Shown here: positions 26,333 through 35,947 of the stretch, piece after piece | Position numbering within the stretch: position 1 is the first letter of the stretch | Layout of the letters: each line of letters opens with the position of its first letter | Origin: Streptomyces tendae | GTDB taxonomy: Bacteria > Actinomycetota > Actinomycetes > Streptomycetales > Streptomycetaceae | Length of the DNA stretch: 64,000 nt | Direction: 5' to 3' | Assembly (NCBI RefSeq): GCF_008632955.1 | Contig: NZ_CP043960.1 | Location: 310,001-374,000 of the forward strand | Notes under the pieces: model-generated | What the model was told of the DNA's origin: nothing | The model's database searches: none | Seen by the model: the letters and a program-made list of their open reading frames with translations, nothing else | Made by a program: the position numbers and the translations under genes

Positions 26333-28216
26333 CTACTGTCGGCTGCCTCCCCGTTCAACCAGCACTTGCTGGCGTGCAAGCTGCACCGCCCGGGTCAGCG
26401 ATGCAATGTCGTACGCACCGTGATGTCGCCGACCGTTGATGAAGAACGTCGGCGTGCCCGAAACTCCGCTCAGATCGGCCGAATCCACATCTTCGGCTAC
26501 CCGCCGTGCACTGACGTGCTGTTCCAGTGCACGGCGGAACCGTTCCACGTCCAGACCGAGCTCCTGCGCGTAGCGCAATAGGTCTTCTCCGCCCAAGGCA
26601 TCCTGCCGGTTAAGGAGTAGGTCATGCATCTCCCAAAACCGGCCCTGTTGTGCCGCCGCCTCCGCAGCTTCCGCTGCTAACTGTGCGTTGGGGTGCACGT
26701 CTGTGAGAGGCAGATGCCGCCACACGTAGCGAAGATCGGTTTCGGCTCCTAGCAGCTCGCGCACCACCTGCTCAGCCTGCCCGCAGTACGGGCAGGCAAA
26801 GTCGCCGTACTCGACCACCGTCACGGAAGCCTTCTGTGGTCCTCTGATGTGGTCATCGTGAGCGTCGACAACTACCGCAAGATCTGTGAGCTGCTCGGAG
26901 TTGCCCAGCAAGGCTCTAGCTTGCCGGGTGGCAGGCAGCAGCTGGATAAACCCCGTTACTGCCCAGCTGAGGCTGAAGGCGCCGATGAGCGTGGCGAGAA
27001 TGCCGATGCGGGCACGTTCTAGATCCTTCCCTTCGAAGGCAAGCGCGGCGATCAGCAGCGACACCGTGAACGCCGCGCCGGTGATGGCGCCGCTGGCGGT
27101 CACCGAACCCCAGCCCACGTTCGGCTTCAGTCGGCCGCCGGACAGGATTTGCGCGGCAGCCATAGATCCCGTGACCCCGACCAGCTTGCCGCCTGCGAAG
27201 CCACACAGGATGCCGAGCGTGATGGGTGACGTGAACGCGTCTGCCAACTTCTCGCCGCTCAACTCGATGCCAGCATTGGCCAGGGCGAACAGTGGAACGA
27301 TGAGGTAGCTCACCCAAGGCAAGAATCTCTGCTCCAGTCTCTCGTTCGGTGAGATCGCCGCCGACAGTCCCTGGAACGCGCTGCGCTGCAGTTTGGGCGT
27401 CGGTTGCTCGCGGAACAAACGGAACAGTCGACTTGCCCGCTCTAGGTCTTCCCGTGGAGCCGGGTAAGCGACCACCAGGGCGCCGACCGCCAGGCCTGTC
27501 ACTACAGGGTCCACCCCGGCTTCATGTAGCGAGATCCACGCCACTACCGACAGCACCGCGCAGTACACCGCGCCGCGCACCTTCAACATCCGGAGCAGAA
27601 GGATTGACAGTAGCGCCCCTACCGCAACAAGGAGGGCCGGTAGGTGAATCGAGTCGCTGTAGAACACTGCAATCACTACCAGAGCGACAAGATCGTCAAC
27701 TACAGAGATTGAGAGAATGAATGCTCGCAGTGATGCTGGCAGCCTCCTGCCGAACACAGCCAAGATACCCAACGCGAACGCGGTGTCGGATGACATTGCC
27801 ACGCCCCATCCGTGCACCGTCCCATGTCCTGCGTTCAAGGCTACAAAGATCAAGGCTGGAACGATCATGCTCCCCAGGCCCGCAATGGTGCTAAGCAGCA
27901 CCCACCTGCGGTCGCGCAACGCGCCCATGTCAAACTCGCGACGCGCTTCCAGTCCGATGACGAAGAAGAACAGGCTCATTAGCCCGGCATTGATCCATTC
28001 ATGCAGGGTGATCGACAGATGAAAGGCATCGAAGCCGATCACGAAGTGCGTTTCCCAAGCAGAAGTGTAGGAGCGCACGTCGATGTTGGCCCACAGCAAG
28101 GCCGCCGCGACCATCGCCAGCAGCAGGGCGGCGCTGCCGGTCTCGGTCTGCAGAAAGCTGCGCCAGCGTGCTGCGCTCTGAGCGGTAAATCGCGCGTCGC
28201 TCTCATTGTGGCTCAT
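26333..28216 (-). CDS. nhaA: Na+/H+ antiporter NhaA fused to a DsbA-like thioredoxin domain
   Basis: A 627-residue protein. Residues 1 to about 430 are Nha[61 protein letters not shown] (the Asp matching E. coli Asp133) and [20 protein letters not shown] (the Asp163-Asp164 pair for cation exchange), with about 11-12 helices. The last 170 residues are a DsbA/DsbG-type domain with [20 protein letters not shown] and [20 protein letters not shown]. Such fusions occur in actinobacteria; the role of the thiol domain is unclear, possibly redox control of transport. It exports sodium for protons across the cell membrane. Single gene, start [10 protein letters not shown]. Confidence 0.95.
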   Translation of the reverse strand: MSHNESDARFTAQSAARWRSFLQTETGSAALLLAMVAAALLWANIDVRSYTSAWETHFVIGFDAFHLSITLHEWINAGLMSLFFFVIGLEARREFDMGALRDRRWVLLSTIAGLGSMIVPALIFVALNAGHGTVHGWGVAMSSDTAFALGILAVFGRRLPASLRAFILSISVVDDLVALVVIAVFYSDSIHLPALLVAVGALLSILLLRMLKVRGAVYCAVLSVVAWISLHEAGVDPVVTGLAVGALVVAYPAPREDLERASRLFRLFREQPTPKLQRSAFQGLSAAISPNERLEQRFLPWVSYLIVPLFALANAGIELSGEKLADAFTSPITLGILCGFAGGKLVGVTGSMAAAQILSGGRLKPNVGWGSVTASGAITGAAFTVSLLIAALAFEGKDLERARIGILATLIGAFSLSWAVTGFIQLLPATRQARALLGNSEQLTDLAVVVDAHDDHIRGPQKASVTVVEYGDFACPYCGQAEQVVRELLGAETDLRYVWRHLPLTDVHPNAQLAAEAAEAAAQQGRFWEMHDLLLNRQDALGGEDLLRYAQELGLDVERFRRALEQHVSARRVAEDVDSADLSGVSGTPTFFINGRRHHGAYDIASLTRAVQLARQQVLVERGGSRQ

Positions 28217-29015
28217 TCGCCTGATTGTGAAGGCATGAACGCACCCAAGGATCCTTTCTCACCCCCGTGTTCCGTCTCAAATCGGAGGAAACCGCTCCGT
28301 TGCCTTGCCTGCTCCGCTGAAAGGGACGCAGCCCTTGAAGGGGACCGCGTACACATAATTGAGCTTTGAGTACCCACCCGAAGGCACTCTCGATGAGGTG
28401 TTCGACTGTGTTGGCCTGTTCGGGCAATCCGTAGTCGCCACGGGGCGAGGTCACCCTCGCCGTGAGCCGCCTGGAGGTCTGCGGGCCAGCGAACGTGAAT
28501 CTTCGGATAGGGCCGCCGGTGACCCCGATCCGTGAGGCCCGACCGAACATGTCCGACCTGGAGTCGGTAAGCACTTTCACCGCTATTTGGTACGGCCCGA
28601 CTCCGCTTGCGAAGTTGCTCGGCTTCCCTGGCCCGGGCCAACCCGTCAGTTGGCAAGCGTGCAGCGTCGCTGACGTGCGAGTAGCTCTACGCTCCTTGGC
28701 GCCATCGCCCCGGACCCGGTTGTCGCCGGCCGGTCGGGGCTGCCCGTGCCACCGTGTTGGAGGCCGCGCATCAAGGGTTCACAAGCCATGGAGCCGGAGT
28801 GCGCACGGCGGACGGTGGGTTTGTGGCCGTAGACGAGTACCTCGCTACGGAAGGTCGCAGAGAAGCGGCTGCACGCCACCGTCGCGGGTGTCGCCCGGCG
28901 GGTGGACCCGGCGCTGCTGGGTGACCCGGTGGCGACGCTGAAGACGCCGGAGGGTTCGCGGTCCTCGGAGCCGGAGCGGCTACGCCTGCCGCCGACGCGG
29001 CCGTATCTTTGCGGG
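28217..29015. other. 800-base stretch without a recognised gene
   Basis: Several open frames exist on both strands but none shows family motifs, a good ribosome site or consistent codon bias. The plus strand near 28755-28860 reads VEAAHQGFTSHGAGVRTADG out of any complete frame and may be a relic. Confidence 0.4.
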
Positions 29016-29964
29016 ATGACCGACACGCCCTTGGACGCCGAAGCGCCGGACGTGCAGCTCCTGTGGGCCGCAAGGGCCGGCGACGCCGGTTCCCTCGGAC
29101 TGCTGCTGGCCAGGCACCGGGCCGGCATGCACGCAGTGGCGGGCATCCTGCTCGGGTATGGACCGGATGCCGAGGACGCGGTTCAGGAGGTGTCGATCGT
29201 CGCCCTCCGGCGGATCGGCGACATTACGGGACCCGGGCGCCGTGGGGCCGTGGCTGCGCACAGTGGTGCGCAATGTCTGCCGGGCCATGCTGCGCCGCAC
29301 GTCGGCGGTTCCTTTGGAGACCGACGCGCTCGTCCGGCTGGAGCGGTCCACCGCGCCTGACCCGGCGGAGCTGATCGAGCAGTACGCGCTGCGGGACTGG
29401 ATCGGGACCGCCCTGGCGCAGCTCTCCCCGGGGCTCCGGCTCGCCATGCTGCTGCGCTACTTCACCGAGATCGCGTCTTATGAGGACATCGCCGCGGTGT
29501 CGGCGGTCCCCATCGGCACCGTCCGCAGCCGGCTGCATCAGGGCCGGGCCAAACTCGCGGAGGCCCTGCTGGCCGCGGCGGACGGCGCGCACGGCGACAT
29601 GGCGGCGCTGACCGGGCGGCACCGCGGGCTGGGGGAGGAGGCGATGCTTGCTGCCCACCGCGGCGAGTCCGCCTCCGTCCTGAGGGAGCACTGGTCGCCG
29701 AAGCTGGAGGTCGTCTGGCCGGACGGTCGGCGGACCGGCCGGGACCGGTTGGTAGGCGCGCTTGGCCGCGATCTGTCCGCTGGCGTGCGGCACTCCTTGG
29801 TCAATGTCGTGGCCGGCGGTGACGTGGTGGTGTGGGAGGACGCGATGCGCAATCCGCCGGAGGACCCGTACCACTGCCCGCCCGGCGTGACATGGGTGTA
29901 CTTCCTGGACGGCGGCCAGGCGAGCAGGCTGCACCTCCACCACCCCGCCGACCCGTTTCGCTGA
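29016..29964 (+). pseudogene. ECF sigma factor with SnoaL-like C-terminus, one-base frameshift
   Basis: Region 2 is in the first frame (DVQLLWAARAGDAGSLGLLL, YGPDAEDAVQEVSIVALRRI, GDI). One extra base near 29228 (ATTACGG for ATTCGG) breaks the frame, which continues as RDPGAVGPWLRTVVRNVCRA. Region 4 follows (LRLAMLLRYFTEIASYEDIA, AVPIGTVRSRLHQGRAKLAE), then about 110 residues of NTF2/SnoaL-like domain (VLREHWSPKLEVVWPDGRRT, GVTWVYFLDGGQASRLHLHH). Sigma factors with this tail (SigJ/ECF41-like) use it for self-regulation. No anti-sigma gene adjoins. Full-length apart from the one base. Confidence 0.8.
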
Positions 29965-30008
29965 AACGGTGCGGAGGGGGCAGAGAGAGTGGTGGCTGGG
30001 GTAGCCCG

Positions 30009-30050
30009 GGTCTGTGCGGGTGGCGCTTGCGAGCGCCACCCGCACAGACC
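30009..30050. terminator. Bidirectional hairpin terminator
   Basis: Perfect 19-bp stem starting GGTCTGTGCGGG with a TGCG loop, midway between the converging sigma and acetyltransferase genes, 45 bases after one stop and 16 after the other. It should end transcription from both sides. Confidence 0.85.
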
Positions 30051-30065
30051 GCCGCCGGCCCGCGC

Positions 30066-30914
30066 TCAAGCCTCTTCGCGCCAGACCCAGGTGACCCGTT
30101 CGTAAAGGGGCTCGAAACCGGTCCGCAGCATGTTGCGCAGTGAGGTGTTGCGTTTGCCTTCCCGCTCCGCACCCGTCTCGGCGACTAGCCATCGGCAGCC
30201 AGCCTCGCGGGCTGCGGCAGCCCGGGCGAGGAGCAGCGCGGACTGGGCACCCCGGCCTCGGGCCTCGGGCAGCGTGGCGCCGCCGAACATGTCGGCGCAG
30301 TCTCCGTTCAGGTAGACGCTTCCGACCGCGACGATCCGCTCGCTGTCGTAGACCGCGTACTGCCGCCAGTCCGGTCGGCCGACGCAGGACGCGGCCAGCT
30401 CGATCATGTCGGGCGCACCGAAGCCGAAGGTGGTCATCATGACAGTGGCCCACTCCTTCGCCTGGCGCGGCTCGACCAGGCCGACACGGAGCCCCGCGTC
30501 CAGGGGCGGGAGCCCGTCGGGTGCCGGCGTCTCCGCGGCAAGGTCCCACCCGAGCTTGACGAATGAACTCCCCGCCGTGAGTCCCAGCCGCTTGGCGACG
30601 ACGGGCCAGTCCTCCGACAGGAGCGTGGGCGCGATCATCATCGAGCCCTGCCGCAGGCCCTGTTCGCGGTAGAAGTCCCGAACATGGGTGAGCACGTCGG
30701 CGCCGACGGGCACATCGTCGGCGAATCCTCCGGCCCGGTTGAAGAAACCGCTGCGGTCCTCCCGGACGCAGAGGGCCAGCGCGGGCCCGGTCCGCAGGGC
30801 GGCGGCCCCCAGCCGTTCCGCCGCGGAGCCTGGCACGTCCGCCGCGCCCGCCGCGAAGTCCCCGTACGCCTCGATTTCCGTGCGCTCTGCCAGCCCGAAC
30901 GGCACAATCGTCAT
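30066..30914 (-). CDS. GNAT-family N-acetyltransferase
   Basis: A 282-residue protein from ATG 30914, overlapping the upstream stop (ATGA). The C-terminal half holds the GNAT fold: RIVAVGSVYLNGDCADMFGG, ATLPEARGRGAQSALLLARA (the R/Q-x-x-G-x-A-like acetyl-CoA loop) and the final CRWLVAETGAEREGKRNTSL with NMLRTGFEPLYERVTWVW. The N-terminal 110 residues resemble the first, degenerate domain of double-GNAT proteins. The acceptor is unknown. Coupled to the aminopeptidase-like gene before it. Confidence 0.85.
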   Translation of the reverse strand: MTIVPFGLAERTEIEAYGDFAAGAADVPGSAAERLGAAALRTGPALALCVREDRSGFFNRAGGFADDVPVGADVLTHVRDFYREQGLRQGSMMIAPTLLSEDWPVVAKRLGLTAGSSFVKLGWDLAAETPAPDGLPPLDAGLRVGLVEPRQAKEWATVMMTTFGFGAPDMIELAASCVGRPDWRQYAVYDSERIVAVGSVYLNGDCADMFGGATLPEARGRGAQSALLLARAAAAREAGCRWLVAETGAEREGKRNTSLRNMLRTGFEPLYERVTWVWREEA

Positions 30915-31783
30915 CGTCGTCCTCCGTTCTTCACGCTCCGCACGAAGCCAAGTACGGCGGCGGCGAATTCCTCCGGCTGCTCGATATGTCCGAAATGGCC
31001 ACTTGTCTTCAGAGTTACCACGGTGGAGTTCGGGAGTTCGTCGTCCATTGCCCGCGCCCACCGCGGGCCGCAGATGAAGTCGTACGCTCCGACCACCACC
31101 AGTGTGGGCGTCATGACGGTGTCCAGGCGTCCGCGGTGGTCGAAGGCGCCGCCGGTCACGTGGGTGACCCTCAGCCCGGCCAACCGCGCGAACTCCTCCT
31201 CCCGGCCCCAGTAGTCCGCGAAGTAGGCAGGCAGCAGGGCACGCAGGTGCTCGGTCCGGGCTTCGTCGGTGTCCGCGATGGTGTCGTCCGTCCAGGCCGC
31301 GAGGACGGGTGCCACGCGCGGGTCCCCCGGGAAGCGATCCGCGAACTCCGCCAGCCGGGCGGTGGCCTCCTTGACCAGTTCCTCCGTGTTGTGCGCCAGG
31401 GAGTCGTAGATGACCAGCCCAGCCAGCCGCTCGGGGTACGTCAGGGCGTACCGCTGGGCGAAGAAGCCGCCCGCGGAGTGACCGAGCAGATGTACCCGGG
31501 ATAGGCCGAGGTGCTCCACGACGGCGTGGGTGAAGCGGGCGTAGACGTCCAAGGTGTACCCGTCGGGGTGGCTCGGAAGCCTGCTCTCAGCGGTCGTCCC
31601 GACCTGCGTCGGGTAGACCATCGTGATGTCCTCCTCCAGCAGCGGGAACCGCAGGTAGCCGTCGTCGATCCCGGGGCCCCCGCTCAGCGCTAGGCACACT
31701 GCGGGCCCCTGCCCGCGGACCTCGTACTCCTGGGGGATCCCGTCGACCTCGATGACGTGGTGGCCTGGGGACAGCGGATTCAT
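30911..31783 (-). CDS. Proline iminopeptidase-like alpha/beta hydrolase
   Basis: Start ATG 31783 behind GAGGAA gives about 290 residues; the frame extends 10 codons upstream without a ribosome site. LALSGGPGIDDGYLRF carries the GGPG oxyanion motif of S33 peptidases, LLGHSAGGFFAQRYALTYPE the G-x-S-x-G nucleophile, PTLVVVGAYDFICGPRWARA the acid and LKTSGHFGHIEQPEEFAAAV the His. The family removes N-terminal proline or hydrolyses esters or amides. Two-gene operon with the acetyltransferase. Confidence 0.85.
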   Translation of the reverse strand: MNPLSPGHHVIEVDGIPQEYEVRGQGPAVCLALSGGPGIDDGYLRFPLLEEDITMVYPTQVGTTAESRLPSHPDGYTLDVYARFTHAVVEHLGLSRVHLLGHSAGGFFAQRYALTYPERLAGLVIYDSLAHNTEELVKEATARLAEFADRFPGDPRVAPVLAAWTDDTIADTDEARTEHLRALLPAYFADYWGREEEFARLAGLRVTHVTGGAFDHRGRLDTVMTPTLVVVGAYDFICGPRWARAMDDELPNSTVVTLKTSGHFGHIEQPEEFAAAVLGFVRSVKNGGRR

Positions 31784-31989
31784 GTGTCGTTCCTCAATGG
31801 TGGTGCCGGTCATACCTGCACGATGCGGTGGCGGGCCGGAAAGTTCGACCGGCCGACGATGTTTCTCGGACCGGCGCTCCTGGTGGGGGCTGGTCGCAGC
31901 TGCCGGTGCTGATCAGGCGGCGCGTAGGTGTGTCCCCTCGCGGCGGGGAACCGAGAGGGGGACGCCGTCGCGGGGAGGGCGGATGCTGC

Positions 31990-32330
31990 CCGAGATGACG
32001 GTCACGAAGACCGCCATCGTCCGTCCGGTGTACCTGGTAGGCCGCTCCACCGTGACCCTCGCCCGCGACCACGGCGTCAGTCGTGGGGTGATCCGCACGT
32101 CTGTCGCCGGCCTTCATATCCGACCACACCCCCATCGAGGAGGACGTTCCGGCCCGAAGTCGGCGGTCACCCTGCATCATGTCGGGCAAGGCCGCCGACT
32201 TTCTCCGTGCAGCCGACGTGGAGCCCGCCGAGCGCGGCTCGGCCAGGGGGCAACCGTACGGCGAGCTTAAGGCGTCCGGAGATCAAGACCTTGCCGGGGC
32301 CTGACTTCCTGGGACGGGGACATCCCGGCC
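31990..32330 (+). pseudogene. Relic with a small helix-turn-helix
   Basis: Frames contain LVGRSTVTLARDHGVSRGVI, a helix-turn-helix-like stretch, then in other frames HTPIEEDVPARSRRSPCIMS and GKAADFLRAADVEPAERGSA. The two parts read as one old protein broken by indels. Family not identified. The 150 bases before it (31830-31990) show nothing. Confidence 0.3.
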
Positions 32331-32344
32331 GAGAAAGCCATCGA

Positions 32345-32637
32345 CCAATTCATCGACGATATGGGCGGCATGATGACGGCCGAGGACATGGACAGCCTCG
32401 AGAAGGCATCCGGGAGGCGTTCGACACCGCCTTGATGGAGGCGATGATCAAGCATCACACGGGCGATGGGGAGACGGAGAAGGGCGACTTCTCCTTCTCC
32501 GACGCCAACAAGATGGCGGACGCTACTACCAGGTCCCAGACCGCCGCGATCTCCCGGATGAACACCCCGCTCGGCGAGGACTGCCCCCCGGCACCAGGCG
32601 GCCGTGCACGCCAACCGGCGTGCTGCCGTGCTCTGAT
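32345..32637 (+). pseudogene. DUF305-like protein relic
   Basis: IDDMGGMMTAEDMDSLEKAS, a one-base shift, then EAFDTALMEAMIKHHTGDGE and ADATTRSQTAAISRMN follow the DUF305 pattern (Met/His-rich four-helix protein with M-I-x-HH). DUF305 proteins are extracytoplasmic and often linked to copper. It lacks the signal peptide and the second HH motif. Position just before a copper-type operator fits. Confidence 0.55.
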
Positions 32638-32643
32638 CGCGGA

Positions 32644-32660
32644 ATACCCCATTGGGGTAT
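32644..32660 (+). promoter_or_regulatory. CsoR-like copper operator
   Basis: ATACCCCATTGGGGTAT is a perfect 7+7 palindrome with the TACCC/GGGTA arms typical of actinobacterial CsoR sites, 51 bases before the DUF4396 start. CsoR releases such sites on binding Cu(I). No csoR gene is in the window, so control would come from elsewhere. Confidence 0.7.
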
Positions 32661-32710
32661 CGCGTTTCCGGGGAGGGGGACGGCGTACACCGGACGTACG
32701 AGGGGATGAC

Positions 32711-33232
32711 ATGGACCACAGCGCATACCACGATGGCACCGCGCACGACCACGCCGCGCGCCAGGCGCACGAGGGCCACGGTGGGCACCACACGGGCAGA
32801 GTGACGTGGGGGTCTGCCGCGAAGGCGACGCTGCACTGCCTGACAGGCTGCGCCATCGGCGAGATCCTCGGTATGGCGATCGGCACTGCCCTGCTGTGGG
32901 GCAACGTGACGACCATGGTCCTGGCGATCGTGCTGGCCTTCGTGTTCGGCTACTCGCTGACGCTGTTCGCGATCCGCAAGGCGGGCCTGGGCTTGAAGAC
33001 CGCCCTCAAGGTGGCGCTTGCCGCCGACACCGTTTCCATCATCGTGATGGAACTCGTCGACAACGGGATCATCGCCCTGGTCCCCGGCGCGATGGACGCC
33101 CACCTGTACGAAACCCTGTTCTGGACGTCCCTGCTGGGCGGCTTCGCGGTCGCGTTCCTGCTGACGACCCCGGTGAACAAGTGGATGATCGGCCGCGGCA
33201 AGGGTCACGCCGTGGTCCACGCCTATCACTGA
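32711..33232 (+). CDS. DUF4396 membrane protein, His-rich, copper-linked
   Basis: A 173-residue protein behind GAGGGG. The N-terminal 35 residues are histidine-rich (MDHSAYHDGTAHDHAARQAH, EGHGGHH). About four helices follow: LHCLTGCAIGEILGMAIGTA, MVLAIVLAFVFGYSLTLFAI, VALAADTVSIIVMELVDNGI and FWTSLLGGFAVAFLLTTPVN. DUF4396 proteins occur with copper-handling genes; the conserved CxxG(E) in helix 1 and the Met/Glu helix could bind metal. Likely induced by copper through the palindrome upstream. Confidence 0.85.
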   Translation: MDHSAYHDGTAHDHAARQAHEGHGGHHTGRVTWGSAAKATLHCLTGCAIGEILGMAIGTALLWGNVTTMVLAIVLAFVFGYSLTLFAIRKAGLGLKTALKVALAADTVSIIVMELVDNGIIALVPGAMDAHLYETLFWTSLLGGFAVAFLLTTPVNKWMIGRGKGHAVVHAYH

Positions 33233-33235
33233 GCT

Positions 33236-33708
33236 TTGTCAGCGTGGTCACTGATCGGGTGGGGTCGATGGTGGGCCTTGATGCGGAACGGGCAGGGTTC
33301 CCTGACAGCTGAGGGGGTATCCGACCTCTCACTCTGTTGCCCCGTTGGTTCCGTTCTGTCGTGACACTGCTTACCAGGAGAGCGCCGGGGCTCCCCGTCC
33401 GTGCGAGGTAAGGGCGCGAGCGCGGTACGTGCTGGCCGAGGGAGTCCGCGGTGCGTGACCGAGACAGTGAGATACGTGTGACTACTTGGAAGGCGGAGTG
33501 AACGTTCAGGTCGTCACCGATTCCGACAGACGACCCTGTGGATCTAGGAGGTTGCGCGACCTCACACGATCTCACGGCGGCCCGCAGATACCGCATCGTC
33601 AACGCATGTCGTCGACTGGGCCTCCCGGTTCTGGCCGACCTGAACCGGGGTCGTGGAGGGTGGCGAAGGGGCAGGGCCCCGGGGAGAGCCGGGAACGTCC
33701 GTTTTTGA
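33236..33708 (+). mobile_element. IS5-family remnant
   Basis: Starts with a left end (GAGCTTTGTCAG, then GTCACTGATCGGGTG) like the 12438 and 3677 copies, and near 33497 encodes [17 protein letters not shown]-like and VNACRRLGLPVLADL pieces of the same transposase. The middle and end are deleted. Confidence 0.7.
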
Positions 33709-34180
33709 TCATGGGATGCCGTGGAGGGTGAGGACGTCCTCAGGGCGGGTGTGAGCGCGTCGTGCGCTGGCGATGTTGGCCCAGCCAGCCCGGTGGAGGG
33801 TTGCCCGGGCGAGGTCGCGGAGGGAACTCATGACGGCAGGTGTGCGGTGGCGGCGTACCTGGCTGGCGTCCTCGGCGAAGGTGACGTCTTTGACCCAGTG
33901 GATCTTGTTTTCAATGATCCAGTGTCCCCTGCTCCAGGCGGCCAACTCAGCCGGGGAAGCTTCGTGGGCTTCGAGGTCGGCGACGGCGTAGACGGTCTCG
34001 TTCGACCACTTCCGGGTGCCGATCCGGCGTCGCTTGCGGCGGATGCGGATGACCTGCCGGGCATGCGGGAACAGGAGGCCGTCGACGGTGACGACCTGCA
34101 GTTCGCGGATCTCTTCGCGTCCGTGGCCCCGGTCCCGGGACCGGTCCATGACCGGGTCTGTCAATCGAGCGGTGTAACTC
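33709..34180 (-). pseudogene. ISAs1-family transposase, C-terminal fragment
   Basis: Minus strand: REEIRELQVVTVDGLLFPHA, WSNETVYAVADLEAHEASPA, WSRGHWIIENKIHWVKDVTF and AEDASQVRRHRTPAVMSSLR. These are the HWxIENxLHWxLDVxFxED and following blocks of ISAs1 (H-repeat) transposases. The N-terminal half is missing, and the fragment joins the IS256 piece directly. Confidence 0.8.
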
Positions 34181-34193
34181 GGGTTGTTGAGGG

Positions 34194-34562
34194 TTACTGG
34201 CGTGCTGCGGAGAGTCGGCCGTCGAAGGTGATGTCGAAGGCGTTCAGGGCGGCCTTCCAGCGCATGGTCCAGCGGGCCTGACCACGACCGGTGGGATCGA
34301 GCGACATGATCGCCATGTAGACGCACTTCAAGGCGGCGGTCTCGTTCGGGAAGTGGCCGCGCGCCTTGACCGCCCGCCGGATCCTGGCGTTCACGGACTC
34401 GATCGCGTTCGTGGTGCAGACGATGCGGCGGATCTCGGTGTCGAAGCGGAGGAACGGGGTGAACTCCTCCCACGCGTTCTCCCAGAGCCGGACGATCGCC
34501 GGATACTTCCTGCCCCAGGCGTCTGCGAACTCGGCGAACCGCTCGAGTGCAGAGTCCGTCAA
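34194..34562 (-). pseudogene. IS256-family transposase, C-terminal fragment
   Basis: FAEFADAWGRKYPAIVRLWE, FTPFLRFDTEIRRIVCTTNA and IESVNARIRRAVKARGHFPN (catalytic Glu in TNAIES) with LDPTGRGQARWTMRWKAALN are the last 120 residues of a mutator-type transposase. Everything upstream of the second Asp is absent. About 160 bases to the right contain no gene. Confidence 0.85.
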
Positions 34563-34725
34563 GGTCGGGCTGCTCTGAGCAGCCGGCCGCCGCGGAACTC
34601 ACCCTGCGCCGGTCCATCGCCGCAGCGCGCGGCGGTGAACCGGCACCACCCGGCAGTGGCCCTCTGCCGCACGGCCACGTCGTGGGCCGTGCCCGTCCCG
34701 GTACGACACGCCCTCGCCTGCCTGG

Positions 34726-35721
34726 CTACTTGCGCAGGGCCGCGACGTACGTGTGGGCCATGAAGTCGATGACCTTGGTCCGCCGGGCGTCGGCCGCGTC
34801 GTCCCCGTGCAGCATGAGGGTGCCGTGGGCCTCGCCGTCCACCACGACGAACTGCTTCTCCTTCGCTGGGGAGGCCTCGTAGACCTCGCGGAGCTGCTTC
34901 TCGTGTCTGCCCTGCATGTCCTCGTGCGCGACCATGAAGAGGGAGGGTTGCTCGATGTTCTTCACGGCGGAGACGGCGTCACCGTCACAGCGTGCGGGTG
35001 ACGACAGGAGCATCAGCCCGACGACGGGAATGCCGCTCCTGACGCCCTCGACGACGGCGGTGGTCCCGCCGCACGATGCTCCAGCCAGGAACACGTGCCG
35101 GGCGGGTAGGAGCTTGAGCTCGTCGAAGGCCGCCCTCATGTCCAATGGGCTGGAGGTGTCCGCCGCCTCGGACGCCACGTAGCCGCGGAACTCCGGGAGG
35201 ATCACGCGGTATCCGCGCGCGGCCATCTCCTCGGCGAGATCGAGAAAGTTGCATATCTGTCCGCCGTACTGGTGGCCGAAGTACACGACGTTGGTCCCCT
35301 TGCCGAGGATCAGGGTGGAGAGGTGTTTGCCGTCCTTCGTGGTGAGTGTCCTGACACTGTTCCATAAACGCTTGGGCACACACTTGTTCACCAGCTGACC
35401 GGTGGCGGTTCGGGCGGTCAGCCGGGGGTCAGCCGGCTTGTAGGAGGCGGGGCTCTGTGGTGCCATCGGCTCGTCTGCGGGGGGTTTGGCTGGCTTCGAA
35501 GCCGGCTTCGACGGGGCCGCAGCTCCCTGCGTCTGTGGGGAGGCGGGCGGCGGTGTGTGGTCCGAGGCGCAGCCGCCCAGTGCCGCGACGGCGGCGGCCG
35601 CCAGTGCCAGGACACCTGTGTGCCGCACGAATGAGGAGGATGGGGTGGGCAAGGGCGTTCCTGATCGTTCGAGGGTGGTGGGGGTTTGTTTGCGCAGGCC
35701 GACGTGGACGTCCTGGGTCAT
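34726..35721 (-). CDS. Lipoprotein alpha/beta hydrolase (dienelactone-hydrolase-like)
   Basis: The frame of 331 residues probably starts inside it, at a TTG/GTG near residue 24-30. VLALAAAAVAALGGC is a lipoprotein signal with lipobox LGGC. A Pro/Ala-rich linker leads to the hydrolase domain: NVVYFGHQYGGQICNFLDLA, YRVILPEFRGYVASEAADTS, HVFLAGASCGGTTAVVEGVR (nucleophile in G-A-S-C-G), FMVAHEDMQGRHEKQLREVY and VVVDGEAHGTLMLHG with the His. It would be tethered outside the membrane and cleave esters or similar bonds. It is divergent from the two-component system, which may control it. Confidence 0.8.
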   Translation of the reverse strand: MTQDVHVGLRKQTPTTLERSGTPLPTPSSSFVRHTGVLALAAAAVAALGGCASDHTPPPASPQTQGAAAPSKPASKPAKPPADEPMAPQSPASYKPADPRLTARTATGQLVNKCVPKRLWNSVRTLTTKDGKHLSTLILGKGTNVVYFGHQYGGQICNFLDLAEEMAARGYRVILPEFRGYVASEAADTSSPLDMRAAFDELKLLPARHVFLAGASCGGTTAVVEGVRSGIPVVGLMLLSSPARCDGDAVSAVKNIEQPSLFMVAHEDMQGRHEKQLREVYEASPAKEKQFVVVDGEAHGTLMLHGDDAADARRTKVIDFMAHTYVAALRK

Positions 35722-35947
35722 CGCGCTCGCGGTGAGTGCGGGGCGATGTCCTCGACACGGTTCTGGAACGCCGGTGGGATATCGGGCTGCACCGGGCCGT
35801 ACCCGCCACCCGGGGCCGAGTCCGAGGCCGATTGATCACGGAACTGTGGCGCAGAAATGTGAGGAACTTGTCATGTGGGAGTCAGCAGGAGGTCAGCGTC
35901 CCGGTCCCGGGGACTGACGCGGGGTGCCTCTGTCTATTCTCGGCAGG

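Noticed and set aside
30009-30050. Attachment site or invertible repeat
   Set aside because: A 19-bp stem with a 4-base loop between convergent stops is best explained as a bidirectional terminator.
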